DNA of 64,000 bases, from contig SAJS01000006.1 of NCBI GenBank assembly GCA_004017535.1, forward strand, positions 1 to 64,000, in the 5' to 3' direction. Every line of letters begins with the position of its first letter. Position 1 is the stretch's first letter. The notes beneath the pieces were generated by a model. It was not told the DNA's origin. It saw nothing but the letters and a program-made list of their open reading frames with translations, and did no database searches. This document shows positions 55,487 to 63,927 of the stretch, in pieces. This stretch comes from Mesorhizobium sp. Its GTDB lineage: Bacteria > Pseudomonadota > Alphaproteobacteria > Rhizobiales > Rhizobiaceae. The position numbers and the translations under genes are program-made.

Positions 55487-55522
55487 CGCAACAGAAGGTG
55501 ATCCAGTTCACCATCTGTTGCG
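55487..55522 (+). terminator. 14-bp stem-loop after the epimerase-type gene
   Basis: CGCAACAGAAGGTGA (55487-55501) and TCACCATCTGTTGCG (55508-55522) form a stem with one A-A mismatch and a 6-base loop. It begins 29 bases after the stop codon. No T-run follows on the plus strand, so termination is uncertain. The near-perfect symmetry could also make it an operator for the importer genes. Confidence 0.45.
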
Positions 55523-55709
55523 CTGATATTGTTGTGACAAGCATCCTGGAAGCATTCAGACGCCCTATGCCGCATCTTCATGCCCCCATGCGATAATTGT
55601 ATTTTAAACTATCGCTTTGCCGGCGCACAGTGCCTTTGTCAGCTCGGCGTCTCAGTACCGCCGCTTCGGGTCGAAAAGAAGAGAAACACCTCATGAGGAG
55701 AACAAATTC

Positions 55710-56942
55710 ATGACTTTCAGCATTCGCAAAGCGATGGCTGCGTCAGCCCTCGCCGTTGGCATGGCCTGGGCGGGCAGCCCGGCCTATGCCAAAACGCAAG
55801 TCAACTTCACCGTGGCGGAGTATAGCTCCAAGACCGGCCCGTACTTTGAGGAAGTGGCGGCCGCCTTCGAGAAGGAGAATCCCGACATCCATATCAATAT
55901 CCAGGTGGTTCCGTGGGACACGCTCCTGCAGCGGCTAACTACTGATATCGCCGGCGGCCAGGCCCCCGACATTTCGATCGTCGGTACGCGCTGGCTGGTC
56001 GACTTTGCCTCCCAAGGCATCGCCGAGCCGGTCGATTCCTACCTGACGCCGGAATTCAAGTCGACCTTCATCGATACTTTCATGGCGCCGTCCGTCATCG
56101 ATGGCAAGACCATGGGGCTGCCGGTCGCCGCTTCTGCCCGCGCCATGCTGGTCAACACCGATCTGCTTGAGAAAGCCGGCGCCAAGGCTCCCGCCAACTG
56201 GGATGAATTCTATACGACTGCCGAGAAGCTCAAGGCCCTTCCCGACACCTTTGCCTTCGGTCTGCAGGGCAAGGAAATCGAGACCGACGCCTATTTCTAC
56301 TACAGCCTTTGGACTCACGGCGGCGACATCCTGAAGGGTGACGGGACCTCGGGCCTCGATACGCCCGAGGCACTCCAGGCTGTGACATTGTACAAGAAGA
56401 TGATCGATGAAGGACTGACCCAGCCTTCGCCGACCAACTACACCCGTGAAGACGTCTTCAACCTCTTCAAGCAAGGCAAGGTCGGAATGGTCTTCACCTT
56501 CCCGATGCTCATTCCTCAGATCAAAGCCGAGGCGCCGAACCTGAAGTACAAGGTCCTGCCTTTCCCGGAAGGCAAGGCCAGGGCGACTTACGGTGTGACC
56601 GACACGCTGATGCTCTTTTCCTCTTCGCAAGTGAAGAAGGAGGCCTGGAAGTTCATCGAGTTCGCCTACAAGGACGAGTGGCGGACCAAGTTCGATCACG
56701 GCGAAGGCTTCCTGCCGGTGACGAAGAATGTCGCGGCCGAGAAATACTACAGCAGCGATCCTGATATTGCCGGCTTTGCAGCGGGTCTACCCTATGCGAA
56801 GTTCGCTCCGACCATCGCGAATTGGGAAGAGATCGCCGACACGACAGTTCGCGCCTTGCAGCAGATCTATCTTGGCCAGGCCAAGCCTGACGAAGCGCTC
56901 AAGGCCGCCGCTGCCGATATCAACAAAATTCGCAGCAAGTAG
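55710..56942 (+). CDS. Carbohydrate ABC transporter, extracellular solute-binding protein
   Basis: A 410-residue family 1 (MalE-like) solute-binding protein. A signal peptide (MTFSIRKAMAASALAVGMAWAGSPAYA) is followed by the bilobal domain: VNFTVAEYSSKTGPYFEEVAAAFEKENPDI, TDIAGGQAPDISIVGTRW and MIDEGLTQPSPTNYTREDVFNLFKQGKVGM. The ligand is unknown; sugars, sugar alcohols or glycerophosphodiesters are usual for this family. GAGGAG lies before the ATG at 55710. It is the first gene of the importer operon. Confidence 0.92.
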   Translation: MTFSIRKAMAASALAVGMAWAGSPAYAKTQVNFTVAEYSSKTGPYFEEVAAAFEKENPDIHINIQVVPWDTLLQRLTTDIAGGQAPDISIVGTRWLVDFASQGIAEPVDSYLTPEFKSTFIDTFMAPSVIDGKTMGLPVAASARAMLVNTDLLEKAGAKAPANWDEFYTTAEKLKALPDTFAFGLQGKEIETDAYFYYSLWTHGGDILKGDGTSGLDTPEALQAVTLYKKMIDEGLTQPSPTNYTREDVFNLFKQGKVGMVFTFPMLIPQIKAEAPNLKYKVLPFPEGKARATYGVTDTLMLFSSSQVKKEAWKFIEFAYKDEWRTKFDHGEGFLPVTKNVAAEKYYSSDPDIAGFAAGLPYAKFAPTIANWEEIADTTVRALQQIYLGQAKPDEALKAAAADINKIRSK

Positions 56943-56957
56943 GCGCTGCCGCAAAAG

Positions 56958-56985
56958 ATGGGCGGGCGCGGCGTAACCCGCCCAT
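56958..56985 (+). other. Intercistronic hairpin between solute-binding protein and permease
   Basis: ATGGGCGGG (56958-56966) and CCCGCCCAT (56977-56985) form a perfect 9-bp GC-rich stem. It sits between the solute-binding protein stop and the first permease start. Hairpins at this place commonly protect the binding-protein mRNA and lower downstream expression. It is seen directly; its role is inferred. Confidence 0.65.
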
Positions 56986-57022
56986 TTCCCTAAGCGAGCC
57001 TCAATAGCCGTGGAATGGGACA

Positions 57023-57934
57023 ATGAAATCGCGGACGCGCATACCGACGACACCGCTGTTGATGATTCTGCCGAGTTTCCTTTTGGCGATGTCGATCATC
57101 GGCTATCCGATTCTTGACCTCGCCTGGACGTCAATGCAGGAGGTCAGCCGCTTCGGAAAGATGATGGGTTTCATCGGTTTGGCGAATTTCGCCGAAGTGT
57201 TTCGTGATCCGCTTTTTTATTCATCCTTGGTGCGCACCCTGATCTGGACGGTCGCGGTGGTTGGCGGAACGCTGATCATGTCACTGCCGATCGCGATAAT
57301 GCTCAACGACGATTTCCACGGTCGAGGCCTTGCCCGCGTAATTGTCATGCTGCCCTGGGCGATCTCACTGACCATGACAGCCGTGCTCTGGCGCTGGAGC
57401 CTCAATGGTCGCGCAGGACTCATCAACGCGACCCTGATGGATTTCCACATCATCACTGAACCGATCGAATGGCTGGCGACCGCTCCGCTTGCCTTCACTG
57501 TCGAGATCCTTGTCGGTATCCTGGTTTCCATCCCCTTCACAACGACGATCTTTCTTGGCGGCCTGTCTTCTCTGCCGCAGGATTCCTACGAGGCCGCGGT
57601 CGTGGACGGCGCCAAGCCCTGGGAGCTGTTCCGCTATATCACGCTGCCGCTGATGAAGCCCTTCATCAACATCGCGATCGTGCTCAACGTCATCTATGTC
57701 TTCAATTCGCTTCCAATCATCTGGGTCATGACGGAAGGCGGGCCCGCCAACGGCACCGACATCCTGGTGACCTATCTCTACAAGCTGGCCTTTCGCTTCG
57801 GCCAACTCGGCAAAGCGTCTGCAATATCGCTGATTATGTTCTTCGTCCTGTTCGTCTTCACCATCGCTTATGTCCTGATGGTCATGCGCCAGGAACACGA
57901 CAGCACCGCCGAGGAGGTGAAAAATGACGCCTAA
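57023..57934 (+). CDS. Carbohydrate ABC transporter permease (MalF type)
   Basis: A 303-residue membrane protein with six helices. The EAA loop that contacts the ATPase appears as SLPQDSYEAAVVDGAKPWELFRYITLPLMKP. The N-terminal helix LMILPSFLLAMSIIGYPILDLAWTS is characteristic of UgpA/MalF-type permeases. It overlaps the next permease by eleven bases. GAGGAGGTG just before the overlap serves the second permease. Confidence 0.93.
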   Translation: MKSRTRIPTTPLLMILPSFLLAMSIIGYPILDLAWTSMQEVSRFGKMMGFIGLANFAEVFRDPLFYSSLVRTLIWTVAVVGGTLIMSLPIAIMLNDDFHGRGLARVIVMLPWAISLTMTAVLWRWSLNGRAGLINATLMDFHIITEPIEWLATAPLAFTVEILVGILVSIPFTTTIFLGGLSSLPQDSYEAAVVDGAKPWELFRYITLPLMKPFINIAIVLNVIYVFNSLPIIWVMTEGGPANGTDILVTYLYKLAFRFGQLGKASAISLIMFFVLFVFTIAYVLMVMRQEHDSTAEEVKNDA

Positions 57935-58754
57935 GCTGAAAAAGAGCCTTCTTTACTGGCTTTTGCTGTCGCCGCTTTGCGTTGTCATCCTGCTGCCATT
58001 CGGCGTCATGTTCGTGACTGCACTGCGACCACGCGACGAACTCTTCGTCTATCCTCCGACCTGGACCTTCAGCGAATTTCGCTGGGAAAACTTCGTCGAG
58101 ATGTGGGTGAAAACCAATTTCGGCGGCGCGCTTCTAAACAGCCTGTATGTCAGTGTGACCTCGACCATCATCGCCATCGTGCTCTCTATTCCTGCCGCTT
58201 ACGCACTGTCGCGCTACCGCTTTTCCGGCAAAGGGCTCTACAGGAATTTCCTTTTGATGACACAGATGATGTCGCCCATTGTGCTTGTCCTGGGCCTGTT
58301 CCGGCTGATGGTGCATCTCAACTTGGTCAACAGCCTCAATTCGCTCGTCGTCACCTATGTCGCCTTCAATATGGCCTTCACGATCTGGATGCTGCAGAGT
58401 TACTTCAACACGATTCCGCGTGAACTCGAGGAAGCATCGTGGATTGACGGTGCAACCAGCTTTACCAGCCTGGTAAAGATCTTCTTGCCGCTGGCAGTTC
58501 CAGCCATGGTCGTGACAGCGATATTCACCTTCATCAACAGCTGGAATGAATTCGTTCTGGCGCTCACCTTGATCCGCAGCCAGAACGATTACACGCTGCC
58601 TGTACAGATATTCTCCCAGGTGGCTGGACGCTACCAGGTCGAGTGGCATCACGTCATGGCGGCGACTGTGCTGGCCACGGTCCCTGTCGCCATCGTCTTC
58701 TCCTGGCTGCAACGCTATCTCATCCGGGGTATGGCGCTCGGAGCGGTCAAATAA
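57924..58754 (+). CDS. Carbohydrate ABC transporter permease (MalG type)
   Basis: A 276-residue membrane protein with six helices. The EAA loop is IPRELEEASWIDGATSFTSLVKIFLPLAVP. The C-terminal part contains SWNEFVLALTLI and QRYLIRGMALGAVK, typical of MalG/UgpE permeases. It pairs with the upstream permease and is followed after 27 bases by the ATPase gene. Confidence 0.94.
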   Translation: MTPKLKKSLLYWLLLSPLCVVILLPFGVMFVTALRPRDELFVYPPTWTFSEFRWENFVEMWVKTNFGGALLNSLYVSVTSTIIAIVLSIPAAYALSRYRFSGKGLYRNFLLMTQMMSPIVLVLGLFRLMVHLNLVNSLNSLVVTYVAFNMAFTIWMLQSYFNTIPRELEEASWIDGATSFTSLVKIFLPLAVPAMVVTAIFTFINSWNEFVLALTLIRSQNDYTLPVQIFSQVAGRYQVEWHHVMAATVLATVPVAIVFSWLQRYLIRGMALGAVK

Positions 58755-58781
58755 GTCTTGGTAAGATAAGGACCTCTCAAT

Positions 58782-59852
58782 ATGGCATCGGTTACCATCA
58801 GCGGCGTCGAGAAGTGGTTTGGCACCCTGCAGATCCTCCATGGCATCGATATCGACATCGAGGACCAGGAGTTTGTCGTGCTGGTCGGGCCATCTGGCTG
58901 CGGCAAATCCACGTTGCTGCGCATGATCGCTGGACTGGAGCCGATCTCGGACGGCGAGATATCGATCGGGACACGGGTGATAAATGACGTGCCGGCGCGC
59001 GACCGCGATATCGCCATGGTATTCCAAAACTACGCGCTCTATCCGCATATGAGCGTGTATGACAATATCGGCTTCAGCCTGAAGTTGAGGAAAAGGTCGA
59101 AGCAGGAGGTTTCGGAAAAGATCAGCGAGGCCGCCCAGATACTCGATCTTACGCCATATCTGGAGCGCTCGCCTCGACAGTTGTCGGGTGGCCAACGACA
59201 GCGTGTTGCCATGGGGCGGGCTCTGGTGCGCGATGCGCAGGTCTTCCTGTTCGATGAGCCGCTTTCGAACCTGGATGCCAAGCTTCGGGTTGTCATGCGT
59301 ACTGAAATCAAGGCCCTTCACCAAAGGCTCAAGACCACGTCGGTCTATGTGACACATGACCAGATAGAGGCGATGACGATGGCGGATCGCATCGTCGTCA
59401 TGAACAAAGGGCGTGTGGAGCAGATTGGCACCCCGATGGATCTTTATGACTTCCCGGCCAATCTGTTTGTGGCGGATTTCATTGGCTCGCCGTCAATGAA
59501 TTTCATCGAGGGCGTCGTTGCCGCTGACAACGACGGGCCCTTTGTGATGGCCAAGGATAGAACTCGGCTCGCCATCTCACGTGATTCCTCAGCCGAGCTG
59601 GGCCAAAAGGTAGTCTACGGCGCGAGACCAGAACATCTCGTTTTGTCCGGCGGAAGCGAAGGGTTCGGTGCAACTGTTGAAGTCATCGAGCCGACTGGCC
59701 CCAACATACAGATCTTTGCAGACGTCGCGGGAAAGCGAATTTGCGCGCTGTCTGCTGAACGTCGTACCCACAAGCCAGGACAGAAGATCAGATTGCATTG
59801 CCCTGAGACGTCAGTTCACCTTTTTGATGCATCGTCGGGCGCAAGGATTTAA
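58782..59852 (+). CDS. Carbohydrate ABC transporter ATP-binding protein (UgpC/MalK type)
   Basis: A 356-residue ATPase. Walker A is GPSGCGKST, the Q-loop is VFQNYALYPHMSVYDNI, the signature is LSGGQRQRVAMGRALVRDAQVFLFDEPLSNLDAKLR (Walker B included) and the switch His is VTHDQIEAMTMAD. A C-terminal TOBE/regulatory domain (about 240-356) shows it belongs to the sugar-type CUT1 family. It closes the importer operon. An intrinsic terminator follows at 59973. Confidence 0.95.
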   Translation: MASVTISGVEKWFGTLQILHGIDIDIEDQEFVVLVGPSGCGKSTLLRMIAGLEPISDGEISIGTRVINDVPARDRDIAMVFQNYALYPHMSVYDNIGFSLKLRKRSKQEVSEKISEAAQILDLTPYLERSPRQLSGGQRQRVAMGRALVRDAQVFLFDEPLSNLDAKLRVVMRTEIKALHQRLKTTSVYVTHDQIEAMTMADRIVVMNKGRVEQIGTPMDLYDFPANLFVADFIGSPSMNFIEGVVAADNDGPFVMAKDRTRLAISRDSSAELGQKVVYGARPEHLVLSGGSEGFGATVEVIEPTGPNIQIFADVAGKRICALSAERRTHKPGQKIRLHCPETSVHLFDASSGARI

Positions 59853-59972
59853 GAGCTTCCTTGCCAAGCATTTAGGCGAATGCCGTGCCGAAGCGCGTTG
59901 CCCCCAAAGCCTTCTAGCGCGGATCTCGTCCCCAGATCGGCTGATCTGCTGCACTTCCGAGCGACATGCACC

Positions 59973-60012
59973 AATCCCCTGACGCGCGGTTAGCGCAGGG
60001 GATTTTCTTTTT
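59973..60012 (+). terminator. Rho-independent terminator of the ABC importer operon
   Basis: AATCCCCTG (59973-59981) pairs with CAGGGGATT (59996-60004), with an inner GCG/CGC pairing in the loop. A run TTTTCTTTTT (60003-60012) follows on the plus strand. This is the clearest intrinsic terminator in the window and lies about 120 bases after the ATPase stop. Confidence 0.85.
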
Positions 60013-60077
60013 GCCAGGCGCGACGCCTGCAACCAGATCGGCGTTCTAGCGGCCGCAGGGGTATCCTTAGCAGTTCC

Positions 60078-61217
60078 TCACCAGCCGTTGATGCGCGGCC
60101 ACTCCACGACATCGTCATCTTGGTTCCCGGCAACGGCATGATATCGTTCATACATCGCCGCGGTCATGCAGGCATGATTGGGCAGGATCCGCACCTTGGA
60201 ACCGACTGGCAAAGCCTCGTAGGGGAATGGCCCCTGGCTCACAAGAAGGCCGTGTTCCTGGTAAACATGGCCGACAGTGACCCCGGAGATCCGTTCTTGG
60301 CAATTGACATCCATGACCATGCCGAAGCCGATATCCTCCGCCAGACCCGAAGCTGCGGTGCTGCGGTCCTTGGACAAGGCAAGCGCGCCCGCATCGATGA
60401 GGGCAGTGTTGAACTGATGCCGATGGCCGATGACCGTCGCAAGAACCGAAAGCGCAATGTCTTCCCGCCCACAGGAGTAGATCTCGGACTGCATGACATC
60501 GCCGAACATGTATACGCCGCAACGCACCTCCGTCACGCCGGCGAAGTTCACGCCGTGGGTCGCAGTCGGCGTCGAGCCGACGCTAACGACTGGAACGGCC
60601 AGGCCGATCGCCCTTAGCTGTTCAGCAGCCGACACTGCTACGACACGCTCTTCCTCCGCCACCTCGCGCATATCTTCGATTGAGCGTGACTGATAGGAAT
60701 GACCGGCATGGGTCAGCACGCCCTCGAGCCGGGTTCCCGGCAGTTCGGTCAGCGCTCGGCCGATATCCAGCAACTCCTCAGAGCCGCTTAGAACGCCGGC
60801 ACGCTTCTCGCCTGAATCGAGTTCGATAAGAACGTCAACCACAACGCCCAAGTCGAGGGCTTGGCGATTGACTTCCTGCACGAGGCCTAGCTGGTCGAGG
60901 ATGACGCTCACTTTGATGCCGCGTTTGACGAGCTCAGCAATCCGGGCCAGCTTGTCAGGCAAAACGGTAACGCCATAGGTGATGTCGGAGATTCCGTGGC
61001 TTGCGAAATATTCAGCTTCCTTGAGGGTCGAGACCATGACCCCGCCGAAATTTCCGGCAATCGCCACGCGGGCAACCTCAATGGATTTTGCCGTTTTCAT
61101 GTGAGGCCGAAACCGGACGCCATGGTCTTTGAGCCTGCGGGTCATCCGGCGCGTATTTGCCTCGAGCAGGATCCGGTCCAGGATCAGGCTGGGTGTGCTG
61201 AGATTATTCAATTTCAT
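60078..61217 (-). CDS. DSD1-family PLP enzyme (D-threonine aldolase/D-serine dehydratase-like)
   Basis: A 379-residue fold-type III PLP enzyme with an alanine-racemase-like N-terminal barrel (TPSLILDRILLEANTRRM, then FRPHMKTAKSIEVAR with the PLP Lys). The C-terminal metal site is seen in RILPNHACMTAAMYERY (His-x-Cys), as in D-serine dehydratases and D-3-hydroxyaspartate enzymes. It probably acts on a D-beta-hydroxy-amino acid. The ATG at 61217 follows AAGGGA. It begins 29 bases after the M81 peptidase gene, forming a pair. Confidence 0.88.
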   Translation of the reverse strand: MKLNNLSTPSLILDRILLEANTRRMTRRLKDHGVRFRPHMKTAKSIEVARVAIAGNFGGVMVSTLKEAEYFASHGISDITYGVTVLPDKLARIAELVKRGIKVSVILDQLGLVQEVNRQALDLGVVVDVLIELDSGEKRAGVLSGSEELLDIGRALTELPGTRLEGVLTHAGHSYQSRSIEDMREVAEEERVVAVSAAEQLRAIGLAVPVVSVGSTPTATHGVNFAGVTEVRCGVYMFGDVMQSEIYSCGREDIALSVLATVIGHRHQFNTALIDAGALALSKDRSTAASGLAEDIGFGMVMDVNCQERISGVTVGHVYQEHGLLVSQGPFPYEALPVGSKVRILPNHACMTAAMYERYHAVAGNQDDDVVEWPRINGW

Positions 61218-61246
61218 GGTTTCCCTTGTGCGATTCGTGTGGGATT

Positions 61247-62767
61247 TCAGGCGCGTGGCCACACAACGTCGCGATCGATCGGGAAAATCGGACGCGGCAA
61301 GAACTTAAAATCGAAACGTGTCAGAACCGGAGATGACAGGCCGGGCGCGTCCACCTCGATCACCTGGTCTGGTCCGAAGAATTCGTCAAAGCCGGCACGG
61401 AAATGGCCACGTGATTTTACGACGATTGAACGCGCCTTGCTGATGTCGATCCCCATCATCTCGAAGAAGACCGGGTCGGCACACTGCGTACGTATGGAAA
61501 TGACGACAACCTTCACGCCTTCGACGTCGAGAAGCACGGTCGTGCCGAGATCGAGCCTGCGATTGGCGTAGAAGCCCCTTCGGCCGACACAGTCGCCATC
61601 GCGGATCCGCATCACGGTCGCATTGGCTTCAAATCGGCGGGAGAACTTGTCTGGCTCAACCCGGTTGAAGACCGCCCGGAACCGAGCGCCTTCTCCCAAT
61701 TCCATGGCCTCTCGCGCCAGTGCCGGATCATTGAAAATGCCAAGCGCGGCTCCATTGGCTCGCGCCTTGATCAATGCTTCGAGAAGCCATGTCGTGTTGC
61801 CGTTCGCGCCGCCGCCGGGGTTGTCGGCGACATCGGCGAGGATGACGGCTGGGAGGCTCGGATCTTGTCCAGCCGCAACCGCCTTTGCCACCGCCTCGTC
61901 GAGCGGGGTAAGGTGTGGGTCATAGCGCCGGTAGTCACGCCAGGCAAATTCTGCAATGTCCCGGGCTACCGCTTCGGCGAGGGCGTGGTCGCTGCGGGCG
62001 GTCACGATGATGCACAGGCCGTTCTTTGCGGTGTCGGCATAGGCAAAACCGCCGAGTATCGAAACGTTCATGATCTCCCCGCCGGACCTGGCCTGGCCGT
62101 ATCTCATCAGATCGGCGTAGGGTCCCTTGTCGGTGAGAAGCGTCACGGTCGGCGGGCAAACTGGCAGACGGATGACTGCAGACGCTGGCCGCAATCCAGA
62201 AAGCATGGAGGTCATTGCAACAGCCGCCTCGCGACCACGAGCCACCATGTCGACATGCGGATTTGTCTGGTAAGCCACCACCAGATTGACTGCCGCGACC
62301 ATCCGATCGGAGACGTTTCCATGGAGATCGAGAGTCGCCACGATCGGGCAGTCTTTGCCGACCACGGAACGGGTCATTTCGAAAATCTTGCCGTCGGGAT
62401 CTCGGTCCCGTGTCGTGATCATGGCGCCGTGGTTGCATATGTACACCCCGTCGAGCGGCATTGCCGCTTCGAGCCTAGCTTTCATGTCTTCCAACGTCTG
62501 GGCGAAGAAGTCATGGTCGATCGGTCCACCTGCCTCAACAAGGCCGATCAGTATCGGAGCGGCTTCCCATTCGACGGATCTGTCCATGGTGGCGCAGAAG
62601 CTGTGCATTTCCGCGGGGATCTTTGATTCATCCTTACGGAGTTCTTCGGCCATTTCGAGGCCGGCCACGTAGAGCCGGCTAAGAAAATCATCGCGCCCAG
62701 TTACCGGAGCGAAGCTGTTGCTCTCAAGCATAAGTCCCAAAAGGGCGATTCTCTTTTTTCGAAACAT
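61247..62767 (-). CDS. M81 family metallopeptidase (MlrC-like)
   Basis: A 506-residue protein of the MlrC/microcystinase C family. The N-terminal KRIALLGLMLESNSFAPVTGRDDF, the metal-region blocks YICNHGAMIT, ATLDLHGNVSDRMV and VVAYQTNPHVDM, and the C-terminal ADVADNPGGGANGNTTWLLEALI are all family hallmarks. MlrC hydrolyses linearised microcystin, but most rhizobial homologues have unknown substrates and sit beside transporters. The ATG at 62767 is used; GTG at 62788 is possible. It is probably co-transcribed with the DSD1-family gene. Confidence 0.9.
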   Translation of the reverse strand: MFRKKRIALLGLMLESNSFAPVTGRDDFLSRLYVAGLEMAEELRKDESKIPAEMHSFCATMDRSVEWEAAPILIGLVEAGGPIDHDFFAQTLEDMKARLEAAMPLDGVYICNHGAMITTRDRDPDGKIFEMTRSVVGKDCPIVATLDLHGNVSDRMVAAVNLVVAYQTNPHVDMVARGREAAVAMTSMLSGLRPASAVIRLPVCPPTVTLLTDKGPYADLMRYGQARSGGEIMNVSILGGFAYADTAKNGLCIIVTARSDHALAEAVARDIAEFAWRDYRRYDPHLTPLDEAVAKAVAAGQDPSLPAVILADVADNPGGGANGNTTWLLEALIKARANGAALGIFNDPALAREAMELGEGARFRAVFNRVEPDKFSRRFEANATVMRIRDGDCVGRRGFYANRRLDLGTTVLLDVEGVKVVVISIRTQCADPVFFEMMGIDISKARSIVVKSRGHFRAGFDEFFGPDQVIEVDAPGLSSPVLTRFDFKFLPRPIFPIDRDVVWPRA

Positions 62768-62860
62768 AAACCGGGCCCTCTCTTGCACCTGTAGAAAGGA
62801 TAGACCGGAGTATCGGCCCCCTCCAATGCAAGCTTGGCCTTGTTCGATGCGTGAGGGGTA

Positions 62861-63796
62861 TCAGCAGTTCTCGGGTGAGGGGGCGTCTGACGGCACGGCC
62901 TCACCCTCCAGGATGGACCACAACTCTTCTGCCATCGCGGGCAGCCGCTCGCGCGAGCGGAAGATCCGGATTTCAACGGGGATGAACCATTTCTCGCCGC
63001 CGGCCAACACAAGGCTGCCGGATGCAAGTTCGTCCGAGATATTGCTCTCGGGAAGCCAAGCCATGCCTCGTCCCTCGCGGCTTAGCGTTTTGAGCACAGC
63101 CGCCAACTGGCTGACGAAAACCTTATCCAGATAGACCGGCTCTTCCACATTGTTGATCATGTGTTCAACAGCCTGCCCGATCGCAGACGTCTCGGTATAG
63201 GCTAGATAGTGAATGGGCTCGTCCTCCGTACCAGGAAGTTTATCCAGAGGGGAGCCGGCGGAATCGGGTAGTGTAACGGGCAACAGGCGGTCGGTGCCGA
63301 CAAGCTTCGAGGTGAAGTGCATGGGCGGCAAATTCATCTCTACCTGCGGGTGAGCGTGACTGATGGCAAAATGGGACTCACCCTTGATCAGCGACTGCAT
63401 GCAATCGTTGAATTGACACGAATCCAGCCTGATGTTGAAGGTATGGGTCTTGGCCTCGATCGACCTGATCCAACTGGGAAAGAAAGTCAGTGAAAGGCTG
63501 TGCGTGGCAGAAAAGCGGATCAGATTGGCCGAAGTCTCACCGACCCGACGTGCATCCTCACGTCCTTGAAGGAGTCTTCTAAGGACCTCCTCCGCGACAG
63601 GCCGGAACCGTTCGCCCGAGGGCGTCAGACTGATCGGTTGGGTGGTCCGATCAAAGAGCTTGGCGCCGACCCAATCCTCCAGGCTCTTGATACGTCGGCT
63701 GAAAGCCGGTTGGGTTGTGTATCGCGCCTCGGCCGATCGGGAGAAATTTCGAGTGTCCACCAGGCTGAGAAAGTCCTCAAGCCAACGGCTTTCCAT
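62861..63796 (-). CDS. LysR family transcriptional regulator
   Basis: A 311-residue LysR regulator. The N-terminal helix-turn-helix (residues about 1-60) contains FLSLVDTRNFSRSAEARYTTQPAFSRRIKSLEDWVGAKLFDR. A periplasmic-binding-like effector domain follows. It resembles HypT/YjiE-type LysR proteins in beginning MESRWLEDF. It is co-directional with the M81/DSD1 genes downstream and lies just after the aldehyde dehydrogenase gene, so it probably controls this locus. Confidence 0.9.
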   Translation of the reverse strand: MESRWLEDFLSLVDTRNFSRSAEARYTTQPAFSRRIKSLEDWVGAKLFDRTTQPISLTPSGERFRPVAEEVLRRLLQGREDARRVGETSANLIRFSATHSLSLTFFPSWIRSIEAKTHTFNIRLDSCQFNDCMQSLIKGESHFAISHAHPQVEMNLPPMHFTSKLVGTDRLLPVTLPDSAGSPLDKLPGTEDEPIHYLAYTETSAIGQAVEHMINNVEEPVYLDKVFVSQLAAVLKTLSREGRGMAWLPESNISDELASGSLVLAGGEKWFIPVEIRIFRSRERLPAMAEELWSILEGEAVPSDAPSPENC

Positions 63797-63927
63797 TTCA
63801 CACCCCGGTCCTTGCTTTTGGTCGCAGTATTGTCAAAACGAAAGGCATGTCCAGCCAAGTGAGGGCGTCGTCGCGTATCCTTGGCCGTCATGCCTAAGGC
63901 GCACCGGCTGGAAAGACCGGTGATTTC

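Noticed and set aside
60078-61217. Beta-hydroxyaspartate cycle (bhcABCD) candidate, from the DSD1-family and ornithine-cyclodeaminase-family genes
   Set aside because: BhcC and BhcD belong to these families, but no BhcA aminotransferase or BhcB dehydratase is seen. The two genes are not adjacent, and the metal motif NHAC differs from BhcC-type GHCDPTC.
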